Positions 21,838 to 31,431 of a DNA stretch of 64,000 nt are shown piece after piece. Each line of letters begins with the position of its first letter. Within the stretch, counting starts at the first letter, position 1. Both the position numbers and the translations under genes were made by a program. The notes under the pieces were generated by a model. It did no database searches and had not been told where the DNA came from. It was given only the letters and a program-made list of their open reading frames with translations. Source of the DNA: Vibrio toranzoniae (GTDB lineage Bacteria; Pseudomonadota; Gammaproteobacteria; Enterobacterales; Vibrionaceae); contig NZ_AP025514.1 in assembly GCF_024347655.1 (NCBI RefSeq), forward strand, positions 310,001 through 374,000, written 5' to 3'.

Positions 21838-23637
21838 TCAATCCATGACATTGGTTTTAGGTACTTTGAAATCATTGGCAGAAGAGATGTTATTTTTAGC
21901 TTCTGAAATTTTCTTATAATGTACCTTTGAGAAATCTCTATTTGGAAATAAGAACTTTGCTTCGCTACGAATCTGCTCAGCTTTACTTTCCTCCCCAATC
22001 CCTTGATACGCCAGAATTAGGTTGCTATAGAAAGCCGATCTTGGCTTACTCTGGATGATTTCTAACGACCAATCGATATAAGGCTGAATAAGGCTCGGCT
22101 CGGCTTTGTAGAGACCAATGTTTAGATAAGTACTGTATATATCCCAGTCATATCGATCCTTCCAAACCACAGGATTTGTCACTTGTTTGAGGATATCAGG
22201 ATTTTTAGGCTTAGACAGTTCGAACTTAGTCAGTACATAGTTGGTGTGCAACGCACTCAACATATAAAAGCTTACCAAGATTGGTATCACTAAACTCGAC
22301 ACTCTAAATAGAGTTTTACTGATGAGACTAAATGGCTGTTGGTAGTAGTGTCGGGAAGATCGTTGGTCGATCCAGTAAATCAAAATAATGAAAGTAATCC
22401 AGTGAATAGCGGAATGATAAAAAGGGTATTCAAGCTGTGAGTGTAACAATATCGGAATGAACAGTGCGAACAGTGCTAGACGCGTACCTTTCGCCGCACT
22501 CATGATGCGTAACACCACCAACGCCGCGGCCATTAAGAGCCCAAGGATCGGAACAATTCCACCTTCAACGCCCCAATACAGAATTTCATTGTGCGGGTGG
22601 TCCATCGAAGGAAGGCCTGGATGGTAATTTGAGTTGAGTTGGTGCTGGCGAGCGGTATACAGCGTATATTCGGATTCGAACTTTCCGTAGCCATAACCTG
22701 TAAAGGGCTTTTCTACCATCATGTCCAGTGCTTGTGGGAAGGTATAAGCTCGTGGACTTTCTAAGTGAGTTCTTTTACTCGCTAAACTATCAGTGGCACT
22801 GAGATTAATCACTGAAAAAGCGACAACGATACCGACCAAAACCGATCCACACCAACCGTAAAACCGCTTCTTAGTCGAGAATTTGTAGAGATAAGGCAGA
22901 ATACATATAAACCCTATTACAGCTGCTAACCAACCAGTACGTGATGCGATGATAATCAATAACGGCACGGTTAAGGTTGGGGTCAAATACAGTAGAATCG
23001 ACTTGCTAATTTTATGATTATATTTAGCCGGCTGCCTGGCTAACAGATAAGCGGAAAGTACAAAACCAGTTGCTAGGAAGCTGGCCATAACGTTGGGTTG
23101 TTGGAAGATCCCGTAAGGTCTATTGGTCGCAGTGTTATAACCAAACAGGTTGCCTGGTTCTAATAAAAAATATTGCACATACCCAAATAAGGCTTGTAGG
23201 ACGGTGGCTAACACAATGAACCACAGCATGCGCTGCTTATGCTCATTGCTGAATTTGAATTGCTGAAGCACTACGAATAAGGCAAAGCCTGCCCATAATC
23301 CAAGTAAACGCCCTGATGCCCCTTGAGGAGCGGCATTGCTGTATAAAATTGGTAGCGTGAGTATGATACAGCTTATCAAAAAGCCAATCGTTAATTTGGA
23401 ATACTTGAGTACTCGGTTTGTAGCGAGTTGGTAAAAACCAATGGCTAGCGTGAAGCTAAGAGCTAACCAAGTGGTTGGGTTAAAGGATAAAGCAAGGCCT
23501 GAACCACCAGGGTTAGGCATGAAAAAGTGCATGGCCAACAAGAATACGACAGCTAAAGAAGCAATAAATGCTTTGTTTAGCGGTAGCTGGTTTATCTGAT
23601 TTTCTAGCTGGGTGCCGCTAGTATGTATTGTTGCCAT
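21838..23637 (-). CDS. pglL: PglL-family protein O-oligosaccharyltransferase
   Basis: Predicted inner-membrane enzyme that transfers a lipid-linked glycan to serine or threonine of periplasmic proteins such as pilins. The 599-residue protein has about a dozen membrane helices, the PglL N-terminal region with YGIFQQPNVMASFLATGF near residue 185, and the large periplasmic loop with YHPGLPSMDHPHNEILYWG near residue 340. That loop holds the essential histidine of the Wzy_C/O-antigen ligase superfamily. A TPR-like soluble tail follows. The position next to uvrA matches the gene shown to be an O-OTase in V. cholerae, which supports PglL over the O-antigen ligase WaaL. It is downstream of uvrA but separated by a terminator. 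The MSHA pilin locus nearby provides possible substrates, which is inference. Confidence 0.82.
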   Translation of the reverse strand: MATIHTSGTQLENQINQLPLNKAFIASLAVVFLLAMHFFMPNPGGSGLALSFNPTTWLALSFTLAIGFYQLATNRVLKYSKLTIGFLISCIILTLPILYSNAAPQGASGRLLGLWAGFALFVVLQQFKFSNEHKQRMLWFIVLATVLQALFGYVQYFLLEPGNLFGYNTATNRPYGIFQQPNVMASFLATGFVLSAYLLARQPAKYNHKISKSILLYLTPTLTVPLLIIIASRTGWLAAVIGFICILPYLYKFSTKKRFYGWCGSVLVGIVVAFSVINLSATDSLASKRTHLESPRAYTFPQALDMMVEKPFTGYGYGKFESEYTLYTARQHQLNSNYHPGLPSMDHPHNEILYWGVEGGIVPILGLLMAAALVVLRIMSAAKGTRLALFALFIPILLHSQLEYPFYHSAIHWITFIILIYWIDQRSSRHYYQQPFSLISKTLFRVSSLVIPILVSFYMLSALHTNYVLTKFELSKPKNPDILKQVTNPVVWKDRYDWDIYSTYLNIGLYKAEPSLIQPYIDWSLEIIQSKPRSAFYSNLILAYQGIGEESKAEQIRSEAKFLFPNRDFSKVHYKKISEAKNNISSANDFKVPKTNVMD

Positions 23638-23653
23638 AGATCCCTAACCTTAT

Positions 23654-23690
23654 AAAAACAGAGCTTGTTCCTTATGAAACAAGCTCTGTT
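23654..23690 (-). terminator. Terminator of uvrA
   Basis: AACAGAGCTTGTT and AACAAGCTCTGTT form a perfect 13-bp stem. On the minus strand it is followed by TTTTTAT. Confidence 0.9.
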
Positions 23691-23733
23691 ACTTTAACAT
23701 TTTTATGTCTGTTCGTTGGGGGCTATTTTACAC

Positions 23734-26565
23734 CTAGTTTAAATTTAACATAGGCTTAAGGAAGTGGGCAGTATGCGAACTTTCGACTAACGCCACATCT
23801 TCAGGTGTACCTTCTGCAACGATTTCACCACCGCCTTGACCACCTTCAGGACCTAAGTCTAAGATCCAATCTGCGGTTTTGATTACGTCAAGGTTATGCT
23901 CAATCACCACAACAGTATTACCGTGATCACGCAGTCTATGCAGTACCGTTAACAGCTGCTGAATATCGTGGAAATGCAGCCCTGTTGTCGGTTCATCCAA
24001 GATGTATAAGGTTTTCCCTGTATCGCGTTTAGACAGCTCACGCGCTAATTTAACTCGCTGTGCTTCACCGCCTGATAAGGTGGTTGCTGCTTGACCCAAG
24101 CGAATGTAAGAAAGACCCACATCCATTAGCGTTTGCAGTTTACGCGCAATCACTGGCACTGGATTAAAGAACTCGCGAGCATCCTCAACCGTCATCTCCA
24201 GAACCTCGTCAATGGTTTTACCCTTGTAACGAACTTCTAACGTTTCACGGTTATAGCGCTTACCTTTACATACATCACACGGTACATAGACATCCGGTAA
24301 GAAGTGCATTTCTACCTTAATAACACCATCGCCCTGACACGCTTCGCAGCGTCCACCTCGAACGTTAAAGCTGAATCGCCCCGGCTTATAACCACGAGAG
24401 CGTGATTCTTGAGTGCCTGCAAACAACTCCCGAATTGGAGTGAAGATTCCAGTGTAGGTCGCTGGGTTTGATCTTGGCGTACGACCAATAGGGCTTTGAT
24501 CAATATCGATCACCTTATCAAAGTGTTCTAACCCTTTAATTTTCTTATGTGGCGCAGCTACCGCTGTGGTTGCACCATTGAGTAGGGTGTGAGCAACTTT
24601 AAAGAAGGTATCGTTGATCAGTGTTGATTTACCTGAACCAGATACTCCTGTAATACAGCTAAATAAGCCTACCGGAATGGTGGCGGTGATATTTTTCAGG
24701 TTGTTACCTGTTGCGCCTATGATCTCTACGACTTTCTTTCTATCGATTGGCGTTCTTTCTTTTGGTACGGCAATTTCTTTAACGCCGCTTAGGTATTGGC
24801 CTGTTAAAGAATTCGGATTGTCGATGATATCTTGCATAGTACCTTCGGCAACCACGTGACCACCATGAACACCGGCACCTGGGCCGATATCGATCACATG
24901 GTCGGCACAACGGATAGCATCTTCATCGTGCTCAACGACAAGTACGGTATTACCTAAGTCTCTCAGATGTACTAAGGTTTGAAGGAGGCGTTCGTTGTCG
25001 CGCTGGTGGAGGCCGATAGACGGTTCATCGAGTACATACATCACGCCAACTAAGCCCGCACCTATTTGACTTGCTAAGCGAATTCGTTGTGCTTCGCCAC
25101 CTGATAGCGTTTCAGCACTGCGCGATAGGTTGAGATAATTCAAACCAACGTTAACTAAGAAGTGCAGGCGGTCATTGATTTCTTTCATTACCTTTTCGGC
25201 GATCTGTCCACGCTGACCGCTAAGCGACAAGGTTTGGAAAAATTGCAATGCGTCGGCAATACTGAGCTCAACGATCTCTGGCAATGTCGTGTCACCAATA
25301 AATACATTTCTAGCTTCTAGCCTCAAGCGAGTTCCACTACAACTAGAGCAAGACTTGGTCGAAATGTATTTCGCTAAGTCTTCACGCACCGCGCTAGACT
25401 CGGTGTCATGATAACGACGCTCTAAAGTATTGAGAATACCTTCAAATGGATGGCGCTTGACTCGAATATCACCACGATCATTGATGTATTTGAATTCCAC
25501 TTCGGTGCGGCCAGAGCCTTTAAGAATGATCTCTTGAGTCTTTTTAGGAAGGGAATTAAACGGTGCATAAAGATCAAAACCATAATGTTCTGATAGTGAT
25601 GTGAGCATCTGAAAATAGTAATAATTCTTTTGATCCCAACCTTTAATTGCGCCTTCTGCAATACTTAGATTTTCATCTAAAATCACTCGGCTTGGGTCAA
25701 AGTATTGTTGAATGCCAAGGCCATCACAAGTGCCACATGCACCGGCAGGGTTGTTAAATGAAAATAGACGCGGCTCAAGCTCTTGCATACTGTAGCCACA
25801 CTTAGGGCAAGCAAAGTTTGCAGAGAACATGATCTCTTCTTGTTCTTGGTCATCCATCCAACCAACCACGGCAATGCCACCAGAAAGCTCTAGTGTTGTC
25901 TCAAATGATTCCGCTAAACGTTGCTGAAGGTCTGGACGAACTTTGAATCTATCTACCACGACTTCAATGGTGTGCTTTTTATGAAGTTCAAGAGTGGGCG
26001 GATCGGATAAATCACAGGTTTCACCATCAATTCGAGCACGGATAAAACCTTGAGCTGCTAGGTTTTCCAATGTTTTTACATGCTCACCTTTGCGCTCTTT
26101 GACGATAGGTGCCATTAGCATCATCTTTGAACCTTCAGGGAGATCCAACACTTTATCGACCATTTGACTGATGGTTTGCGCTGCTAGAGGCGTGTTGTGG
26201 TCAGGACAGCGTGGTTCACCAACTCGTGCATAAAGTAATCTGAGGTAGTCATACACTTCAGTGATGGTGCCGACAGTGGAACGAGGATTGTGAGAGGTCG
26301 ATTTTTGCTCTATTGAGATGGCTGGAGATAACCCTTCGATGTGATCGACATCGGGCTTTTCCATAAGAGAAAGAAACTGACGAGCGTAAGCTGACAGGGA
26401 TTCAACATAACGACGTTGTCCTTCTGCATAAAGGGTGTCAAACGCAAGTGACGATTTTCCCGACCCTGATAGTCCTGTGATAACAATTAATTTGTCACGA
26501 GGAATGGTTAGGTTGACGTCTTTTAGGTTGTGCGTACGAGCGCCCCTTATTTCTATTTTATCCAT
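23734..26565 (-). CDS. uvrA: Excinuclease ABC subunit A
   Basis: DNA-damage recognition ATPase of nucleotide excision repair; a UvrA dimer loads UvrB at bulky lesions. The 943-residue protein has two ABC ATPase modules. The first Walker A is GLSGSGKSS at residues 31-39 and the second is GVSGSGKST near 640. Each module has a signature ([12 protein letters not shown] and [12 protein letters not shown]). Zinc-binding pairs are [16 protein letters not shown] and CEACQGDG with CDVCKGKR. Length is normal (E. coli 940). A LexA box upstream predicts SOS induction, as in E. coli. In E. coli uvrA and ssb are divergent neighbours; here galU and qstR lie between them. Confidence 0.98.
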   Translation of the reverse strand: MDKIEIRGARTHNLKDVNLTIPRDKLIVITGLSGSGKSSLAFDTLYAEGQRRYVESLSAYARQFLSLMEKPDVDHIEGLSPAISIEQKSTSHNPRSTVGTITEVYDYLRLLYARVGEPRCPDHNTPLAAQTISQMVDKVLDLPEGSKMMLMAPIVKERKGEHVKTLENLAAQGFIRARIDGETCDLSDPPTLELHKKHTIEVVVDRFKVRPDLQQRLAESFETTLELSGGIAVVGWMDDQEQEEIMFSANFACPKCGYSMQELEPRLFSFNNPAGACGTCDGLGIQQYFDPSRVILDENLSIAEGAIKGWDQKNYYYFQMLTSLSEHYGFDLYAPFNSLPKKTQEIILKGSGRTEVEFKYINDRGDIRVKRHPFEGILNTLERRYHDTESSAVREDLAKYISTKSCSSCSGTRLRLEARNVFIGDTTLPEIVELSIADALQFFQTLSLSGQRGQIAEKVMKEINDRLHFLVNVGLNYLNLSRSAETLSGGEAQRIRLASQIGAGLVGVMYVLDEPSIGLHQRDNERLLQTLVHLRDLGNTVLVVEHDEDAIRCADHVIDIGPGAGVHGGHVVAEGTMQDIIDNPNSLTGQYLSGVKEIAVPKERTPIDRKKVVEIIGATGNNLKNITATIPVGLFSCITGVSGSGKSTLINDTFFKVAHTLLNGATTAVAAPHKKIKGLEHFDKVIDIDQSPIGRTPRSNPATYTGIFTPIRELFAGTQESRSRGYKPGRFSFNVRGGRCEACQGDGVIKVEMHFLPDVYVPCDVCKGKRYNRETLEVRYKGKTIDEVLEMTVEDAREFFNPVPVIARKLQTLMDVGLSYIRLGQAATTLSGGEAQRVKLARELSKRDTGKTLYILDEPTTGLHFHDIQQLLTVLHRLRDHGNTVVVIEHNLDVIKTADWILDLGPEGGQGGGEIVAEGTPEDVALVESSHTAHFLKPMLNLN

Positions 26566-26631
26566 CTCAATAGACCGTGTAATTTTCAGTGGCTAAAGTA
26601 TTACATAGAGTGAGATTTGTGCAAAGTTTTA

Positions 26632-26647
26632 CTGGATAAAAAAACAG
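26632..26647 (-). promoter_or_regulatory. LexA (SOS) box upstream of uvrA
   Basis: On the minus strand CTGT-N8-CCAG matches the CTGTN8ACAG consensus with one change, within longer palindromic flanks (TTTACTG...CAGTAAA). It lies 67 bases before the uvrA start. Confidence 0.78.
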
Positions 26648-26653
26648 TAAACA

Positions 26654-26682
26654 AAAAGGGTGACTCAAAGAGTCACCCTTTT
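26654..26682 (-). terminator. Terminator of galU
   Basis: AAAAGGGTGACTC and GAGTCACCCTTTT form a 13-bp perfect stem with a 3-base loop. The T-run on the minus strand leads into the LexA box seven bases away. Confidence 0.92.
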
Positions 26683-26714
26683 ATAATTCGAAACGCTATG
26701 TATTACACCAGTAG

Positions 26715-27587
26715 TTATGCTTCTTTCTTTGTTGAGTGTTTACCTAACTCGATTTGCTTCTGGTCTTTCTTGTATAGGTTCTCAAAGCAGTAGTTGGTTG
26801 CTTCTATGTAGCCTTCAACGCTGCCGCAGTCAAAACGTTGACCTTTAAATTTGTAAGCCAATACACAGCCCGCTTTTGCTTGTTTTAGCAATGCGTCGGT
26901 AATTTGAATCTCGCCGCCTTTACCTGGTTCTGTTTGTTCGATTAACTCAAAGATATCTGGAGTGAGAATATAGCGGCCAATGATCGCTAGATTACTTGGC
27001 GCCGTTCCTTTTTCTGGCTTTTCTACCATGTCATCGACACGGAATAGATCGTCTTTGATCATCTCACCAGAAATCACACCGTATTTGTGTGTCTCTTCTT
27101 CTGGAACTTCTTGTACTGCAACAATTGAGCAGCGAAATTGCTTGTATAAAGAAACCATTTGAGCCAACACGCCTTGTTGCTCATTGACACAAAGGTCATC
27201 GGCAAGCACAACTGCAAATGGTTCATCACCAACGAGTTCGCGACCGGTCAATATAGCGTGACCGAGGCCTCTCATTTCACGTTGGCGAATATACGTGAAG
27301 TTTGCAGCTTCAATTGTCTCACGAATATTGATCAGCAGGTCTTCTTTATTGGTACCACTAATTTGGTGTTCAAGCTCGTAGTTCTTGTCAAAGTGATCCA
27401 TCAATGAATGCTTACCACGGCCGGTAACAATACACATTCCATCCATACCCGCTTCGATCGCTTCTTCAACACCGTATTCAATCAGAGGTTTGTTTACTAC
27501 AGGCATCATCTCTTTCGGCATTGACTTAGTTGCAGGTAAAAAACGTGTACCGTAGCCAGCTGCCGGGAAAAGGCACTTTTTGATCAT
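26715..27587 (-). CDS. galU: UTP-glucose-1-phosphate uridylyltransferase
   Basis: Makes UDP-glucose from UTP and glucose-1-phosphate, feeding LPS, capsule and exopolysaccharide synthesis. The 290-residue protein has the nucleotidyltransferase signature FPAAGYGTRFLPATKSMPKEM at residues 7-27, the VVLADDL metal-binding stretch near residue 128, VEKPEKG, and GKGGEIQITDAL near 215. The start has AAAGGG about seven bases upstream. It is monocistronic, with qstR upstream and uvrA downstream on the same strand, and a strong terminator follows. Confidence 0.97.
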   Translation of the reverse strand: MIKKCLFPAAGYGTRFLPATKSMPKEMMPVVNKPLIEYGVEEAIEAGMDGMCIVTGRGKHSLMDHFDKNYELEHQISGTNKEDLLINIRETIEAANFTYIRQREMRGLGHAILTGRELVGDEPFAVVLADDLCVNEQQGVLAQMVSLYKQFRCSIVAVQEVPEEETHKYGVISGEMIKDDLFRVDDMVEKPEKGTAPSNLAIIGRYILTPDIFELIEQTEPGKGGEIQITDALLKQAKAGCVLAYKFKGQRFDCGSVEGYIEATNYCFENLYKKDQKQIELGKHSTKKEA

Positions 27588-27747
27588 GGTAAGACCCTTT
27601 ATCTATAATAATAATTATTAATTCAACTTGAGTAGTTGATATTTATGAGGGCAACTCTAGCATAAGTTCTGTATGCAATTCAGCAACAAAACGTATGGTT
27701 TACTAGAATTTACCTCTAAATTATCATCAGTTTAAGTGCTCGCTTCA

Positions 27748-28395
27748 TTATGCAAGTAAGTTCTGATTTGCCCAAGCAATTGCTTGGACTCTATTTTTAA
27801 CCGCTAACTTGCGAAATATCTGATAGAGATGAGATTTGACGGTGAACTCGCTAATAAATAAATCATCGGCTATCTGAGTGTTTGATGAACCTGATTGAAG
27901 ACAGCGAATAACTTGGATCTCTCGGATGGTTAAATCGACATTCGTGGGTGTCGTGTTGGTGTTGACCATGTTGCGGTAATAAAATAGCAGTTGGTTTGTT
28001 ACCTTTCTCGGTAACCAGTTATCACCATCAATGACCTCTCGAAGCCCTTTTGCTATTTTGATTTTTTTCTCGGAATCATAAAATAACCCTTTTAGTACGC
28101 CATAGTTAAGGAGTTCCGAGGTAGGAAGCTGTTGCGGAACATTAAATAAAATGATCTCATTATTTTTCCATATAACGTACAAGTTAGGGAATACAGCAAG
28201 TAATTGTGGCACCGCTTTGTAATCGACGAGTAGGATACGGTTGCTCTGTTTCCTATCTACTAGCATCAAATCGTCCGTTGTCATTTTGTAGAGAGGAATA
28301 GACAAATGCTTTTCTACCGCTTTTATGTGTAGGTGAGTGTCGCTGGGATCGATGCACAGAAAGTGTAAAGTGCGAGCATATCGAGATTTTCTCAT
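27748..28395 (-). CDS. qstR: QstR-type LuxR-family competence regulator
   Basis: In V. cholerae QstR integrates quorum sensing (HapR) and chitin induction (TfoX) to switch on DNA-uptake and type VI secretion genes. This 215-residue protein has an N-terminal receiver-like or VpsT-like domain without an obvious phospho-acceptor pocket, and a C-terminal LuxR/FixJ helix-turn-helix (residues 150-210, LTIREIQVIRCLQSG, FISEFTVKSHLYQIFRKL, RVQAIAWA). The size, domain layout and exact position between galU and ssb are the basis for the name. The start is ATG at 28395, with AAGGT upstream. If the name is wrong, it is at least a CsgD/VpsT-like LuxR regulator. Confidence 0.82.
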   Translation of the reverse strand: MRKSRYARTLHFLCIDPSDTHLHIKAVEKHLSIPLYKMTTDDLMLVDRKQSNRILLVDYKAVPQLLAVFPNLYVIWKNNEIILFNVPQQLPTSELLNYGVLKGLFYDSEKKIKIAKGLREVIDGDNWLPRKVTNQLLFYYRNMVNTNTTPTNVDLTIREIQVIRCLQSGSSNTQIADDLFISEFTVKSHLYQIFRKLAVKNRVQAIAWANQNLLA

Positions 28396-28673
28396 TGAAA
28401 TACCTTGTATTAATGGAATGAGATTTCACGTTGTCATGCACGGATAGGCTTCTCTAGCGACATCGTTGTGTCTTGCGTTGAATATCAATTCTAAAAGTAA
28501 ATGAGTGGTTTGTAAGTGGAGAAAAAAGCAACATCGCTCTGAATATCATGATTTGTTACGTTTTTATTCTTTGTTGTCGCGTGAGAATAGGAATGCGATT
28601 TATCACTGCAGAAAAGCATGCTATTCTTGTGCGCTAAAAATTTCTGATACTATGAATTTAGACGGAGCAAATC

Positions 28674-29237
28674 ATGGCTAGCCGTGGAGTTAACAAAGTT
28701 ATATTAGTGGGTAACCTAGGTAATGACCCTGAAATTCGTTACATGCCAAGTGGCAGTGCTGTAGCGAACATTACCATTGCAACGTCAGAGTCATGGCGTG
28801 ACAAAGCAACTGGCGAACAGCGTGAAAAAACAGAATGGCACCGTGTTGCTCTGTTTGGAAAACTGGCGGAAGTTGCTGGTGAATACCTACGTAAAGGGTC
28901 TCAAGTTTACATTGAAGGTCAACTTCAGACTCGTAAATGGCAAGATCAAAGCGGTCAAGATCGCTACACGACTGAAGTGGTTGTTCAAGGGTTCAACGGT
29001 GTCATGCAAATGCTTGGTGGCCGTGCTCAAGGCGGTGCTCCTGCTCAAGGTGGTATGGGTAACCAACAGCAAGGTGGTTGGGGTCAACCACAGCAGCCAC
29101 AACAACAGCAGCAATCACAACAACAGTACAGTGCTCCTGCTCAACAGCAGCCTAAAGCACCCCAGCAAGCTCCTCAGCAGGCTCAACCTCAATATAATGA
29201 GCCGCCAATGGATTTTGATGATGACATCCCGTTCTAG
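28674..29237 (+). CDS. ssb: Single-stranded DNA-binding protein
   Basis: Binds and protects ssDNA as a tetramer in replication, repair and recombination. The OB-fold domain covers residues 1-112 ([49 protein letters not shown]). A long glutamine- and glycine-rich disordered linker (about 113-175) follows, then the acidic partner-binding tip [13 protein letters not shown] lies seven bases before the ATG. The gene is divergent from qstR, and I saw no convincing LexA box in the 278-base gap between them. It is followed by a terminator. Confidence 0.98.
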   Translation: MASRGVNKVILVGNLGNDPEIRYMPSGSAVANITIATSESWRDKATGEQREKTEWHRVALFGKLAEVAGEYLRKGSQVYIEGQLQTRKWQDQSGQDRYTTEVVVQGFNGVMQMLGGRAQGGAPAQGGMGNQQQGGWGQPQQPQQQQQSQQQYSAPAQQQPKAPQQAPQQAQPQYNEPPMDFDDDIPF

Positions 29238-29277
29238 TCAACGTTTTTAATATATTATAAAGACAGTACTGAATTGG

Positions 29278-29304
29278 AAAAAGCCGCGTTTATCGCGGTT
29301 TTTT
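29278..29304 (+). terminator. Terminator of ssb
   Basis: CCGCG and CGCGG, extended by G-U and A-T pairs, form an 8-bp stem with a TTTAT loop, flanked by A and T runs. Confidence 0.85.
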
Positions 29305-29381
29305 ATTACCTGCTTTTTTATTAACTATAATTATCAATGCTTTATTTAGAACCTCAATTTATAGTATAAGTAGCAATACGG

Positions 29382-29387
29382 TATAAT
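29382..29387 (+). promoter_or_regulatory. Possible -10 element before the msh locus
   Basis: A perfect TATAAT lies 27 bases before the mshH ATG. A -35 element is not clear, so this is only a candidate for the promoter of the first msh operon. Confidence 0.35.
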
Positions 29388-29413
29388 ATGAGTTGAAAAG
29401 GATTTCGTTATTC

Positions 29414-31429
29414 ATGAGATATACCCCCACACTAAAATTGAGCACCCGACTGGTCGCATTTGTCACTGTGATAGTGATCAGTGCGATGTTCATTCTTTTT
29501 ATAGGTGGCACTCTTTCGTTTAAGCGTCTTGGGCAGGACTATTTAGACCATTATTTGGTGGGTATTGTCGACGTTGTCGATCGAGAGATGGAAGATCCAG
29601 ACGCCGCGTATTCGATGCAACGTTGGATGCCTAAGATGTTGCAAGCCAGTAATATTGTTGAGATGAAACTCTCGAACAAGAGCGGCATCGTCTATCGTTT
29701 CAAAGATACCTCCCCACAAATTGATCCTAATCGCCTATATGAGAAAACCTTTGTTTTAGAAAGGAATGAAGGCTATCGAATCGAATTTAAGGCGCTGCCT
29801 CCTTACATCGGTTATAGCTACTCAATGGAGGCGATGTGGTCGATTACTTTAGCGGTTGTTTTGATTATTTTCTGCTTGGCTCGCGGTGTTCGATGGTTGA
29901 AAGAGCAGTTAATGGGTTCTGAAATGTTGGAAGAGCGAGGAAGAATGATCCTCGCAGGGCAGGTTGAAGCGCATGCAAAAGGGGATGAGCGTGAATGGCC
30001 TTATACGGCAAGTGAAGCTTTAGATGTATTGATAGAAGAGTTGCAAGATGCTCGTCAAGAAAGAAGCCGTTTTGATACCTTTATTCGTACGCATACCTTT
30101 TTAGATAAACTCACAGGAACGGCAAACCGAGTCTTATTTGACAATAAACTGGAATCAGCACTGCATGAAAGCGGTGCTCGGGGAGGGGTCTTATTGATTC
30201 GTATCGGCGAATGGGAACAGGTATGTGATATTAATGACAAGCAAGTGACTGATGGCTTTATTATTGAGGTTGGTCAGGTACTGTCTAATATTGTTCAACG
30301 CTATCCTGATGTCATTTTTTCTCGCTATTACGAAGCGGATTTCGCTGTGTTTATCCCTCATCAAGGAACAAAAGACATTGCTACGCTCGCAGCTCAATGT
30401 TTGAGGCAGTTAAGCAAGCTAACTCCCCCCGAGCCTCTGGAACCTGATAATTGGTGTCATATTGGTGTAACCATGTATGTAGAAGGTGAGCGACATAGTC
30501 AGGTTATGGATGAAACGGAAACCGCACTAAAAAGTGCCCAGTTGGAGCGTATTAACAACTGGAGCCGCTACCCTAAGTTAAATAAAAACGAACTTGATAG
30601 AGGCAGTGTTCGTTGGAGAACATTACTTGATAAAGCTCTGCTTCCTGAAAATTTAGTAATCTTTGTTCAGCGATGTTATCTTATGTCAGAACGTGGTCAA
30701 GTTAATGAATTGCATAGAGAAATATTTACTAGGATTCAGGATCCAGATAAAGGCTTATTGAAATCATCTCGATTTATGCCTGCGGTAGAGCAAGTGGGTT
30801 ATCAAGCTCTAATGGATCAATCGGTTCTGAAGGTTGTGTTGACCTCGTTGAAAGAATCAACCCAACCTATCAATTATTCGGTTAACTTGAGTGTCTCTCC
30901 CTTTGCGAATAAACAGTATTTTAAGTGGTTCAGGAACGAACTATTACAGCTTTCCACTCAGCATCGGGCTCAGCTTGCTTTTGAGTTTCCAGAAGGGCAT
31001 CTCATTGCTCATCTTGATTATATGAGACCAGTAGCAAAGATGTTGAGGGGATTAGGGTGTAAAGTTATTGCTGGTCAAGCTGGGCGAACCATCGTTAGCA
31101 CTCACTACATCAAAGATTTAAAGGTTAATTATATTAAGCTTCATCGAAGTTTGATTAAGAGAATAGATCAACGGCATGAGAATCAATTGTTTGTCCGCAG
31201 TTTAATTGGGGCATGCGGTGACTCACCTACTCAAGTGATTGCGGTGGGAGTCGAAACAAAACAAGAAAAGAATACCCTGATAGAGTTAGGTATTAACGGC
31301 TATCAAGGGCGATATTTCGACGAAGAACAACAAATTATCCCTTTACCTGATCAAAGAGCAAAGGCAGTGAAAACTGAATCTGTTGTGAAAGTTGGTCGAA
31401 GAAACCGATGGCGCAAGAGTAGTAGCTAA
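29414..31429 (+). CDS. mshH: MshH, CsrD-like degenerate GGDEF/EAL membrane protein
   Basis: Homologue of E. coli CsrD, which targets CsrB-type sRNAs to RNase E rather than making or breaking c-di-GMP. The 671-residue protein has membrane helices at about residues 9-32 and 136-155. A GGDEF-like domain follows with LDKLTGTANRVLFDN, but YEADFAVFIP stands where GGDEF should be. The EAL-like domain begins LVIFVQRCYLMS instead of carrying the EAL triad. Both domains therefore look catalytically dead. I start at the ATG at 29414 (MRYTPTLKLSTRL), with AAAAGGA upstream. A TTG 21 bases earlier is in frame but lacks a ribosome site. It is the first gene of the msh locus, two bases before mshI. Confidence 0.85.
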   Translation: MRYTPTLKLSTRLVAFVTVIVISAMFILFIGGTLSFKRLGQDYLDHYLVGIVDVVDREMEDPDAAYSMQRWMPKMLQASNIVEMKLSNKSGIVYRFKDTSPQIDPNRLYEKTFVLERNEGYRIEFKALPPYIGYSYSMEAMWSITLAVVLIIFCLARGVRWLKEQLMGSEMLEERGRMILAGQVEAHAKGDEREWPYTASEALDVLIEELQDARQERSRFDTFIRTHTFLDKLTGTANRVLFDNKLESALHESGARGGVLLIRIGEWEQVCDINDKQVTDGFIIEVGQVLSNIVQRYPDVIFSRYYEADFAVFIPHQGTKDIATLAAQCLRQLSKLTPPEPLEPDNWCHIGVTMYVEGERHSQVMDETETALKSAQLERINNWSRYPKLNKNELDRGSVRWRTLLDKALLPENLVIFVQRCYLMSERGQVNELHREIFTRIQDPDKGLLKSSRFMPAVEQVGYQALMDQSVLKVVLTSLKESTQPINYSVNLSVSPFANKQYFKWFRNELLQLSTQHRAQLAFEFPEGHLIAHLDYMRPVAKMLRGLGCKVIAGQAGRTIVSTHYIKDLKVNYIKLHRSLIKRIDQRHENQLFVRSLIGACGDSPTQVIAVGVETKQEKNTLIELGINGYQGRYFDEEQQIIPLPDQRAKAVKTESVVKVGRRNRWRKSSS

Positions 31430-31431
31430 GC

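Noticed and set aside
28396..28673. Possible LexA box upstream of ssb
   Set aside because: CTGC...ATGC near 28606 deviates from CTGT-N8-ACAG in both half-sites, unlike the good box at uvrA.
28777..29250. 157-codon frame on the plus strand overlapping ssb
   Set aside because: It is the +1 frame shadow of ssb, with no ribosome site and biased composition from the Q-rich linker.
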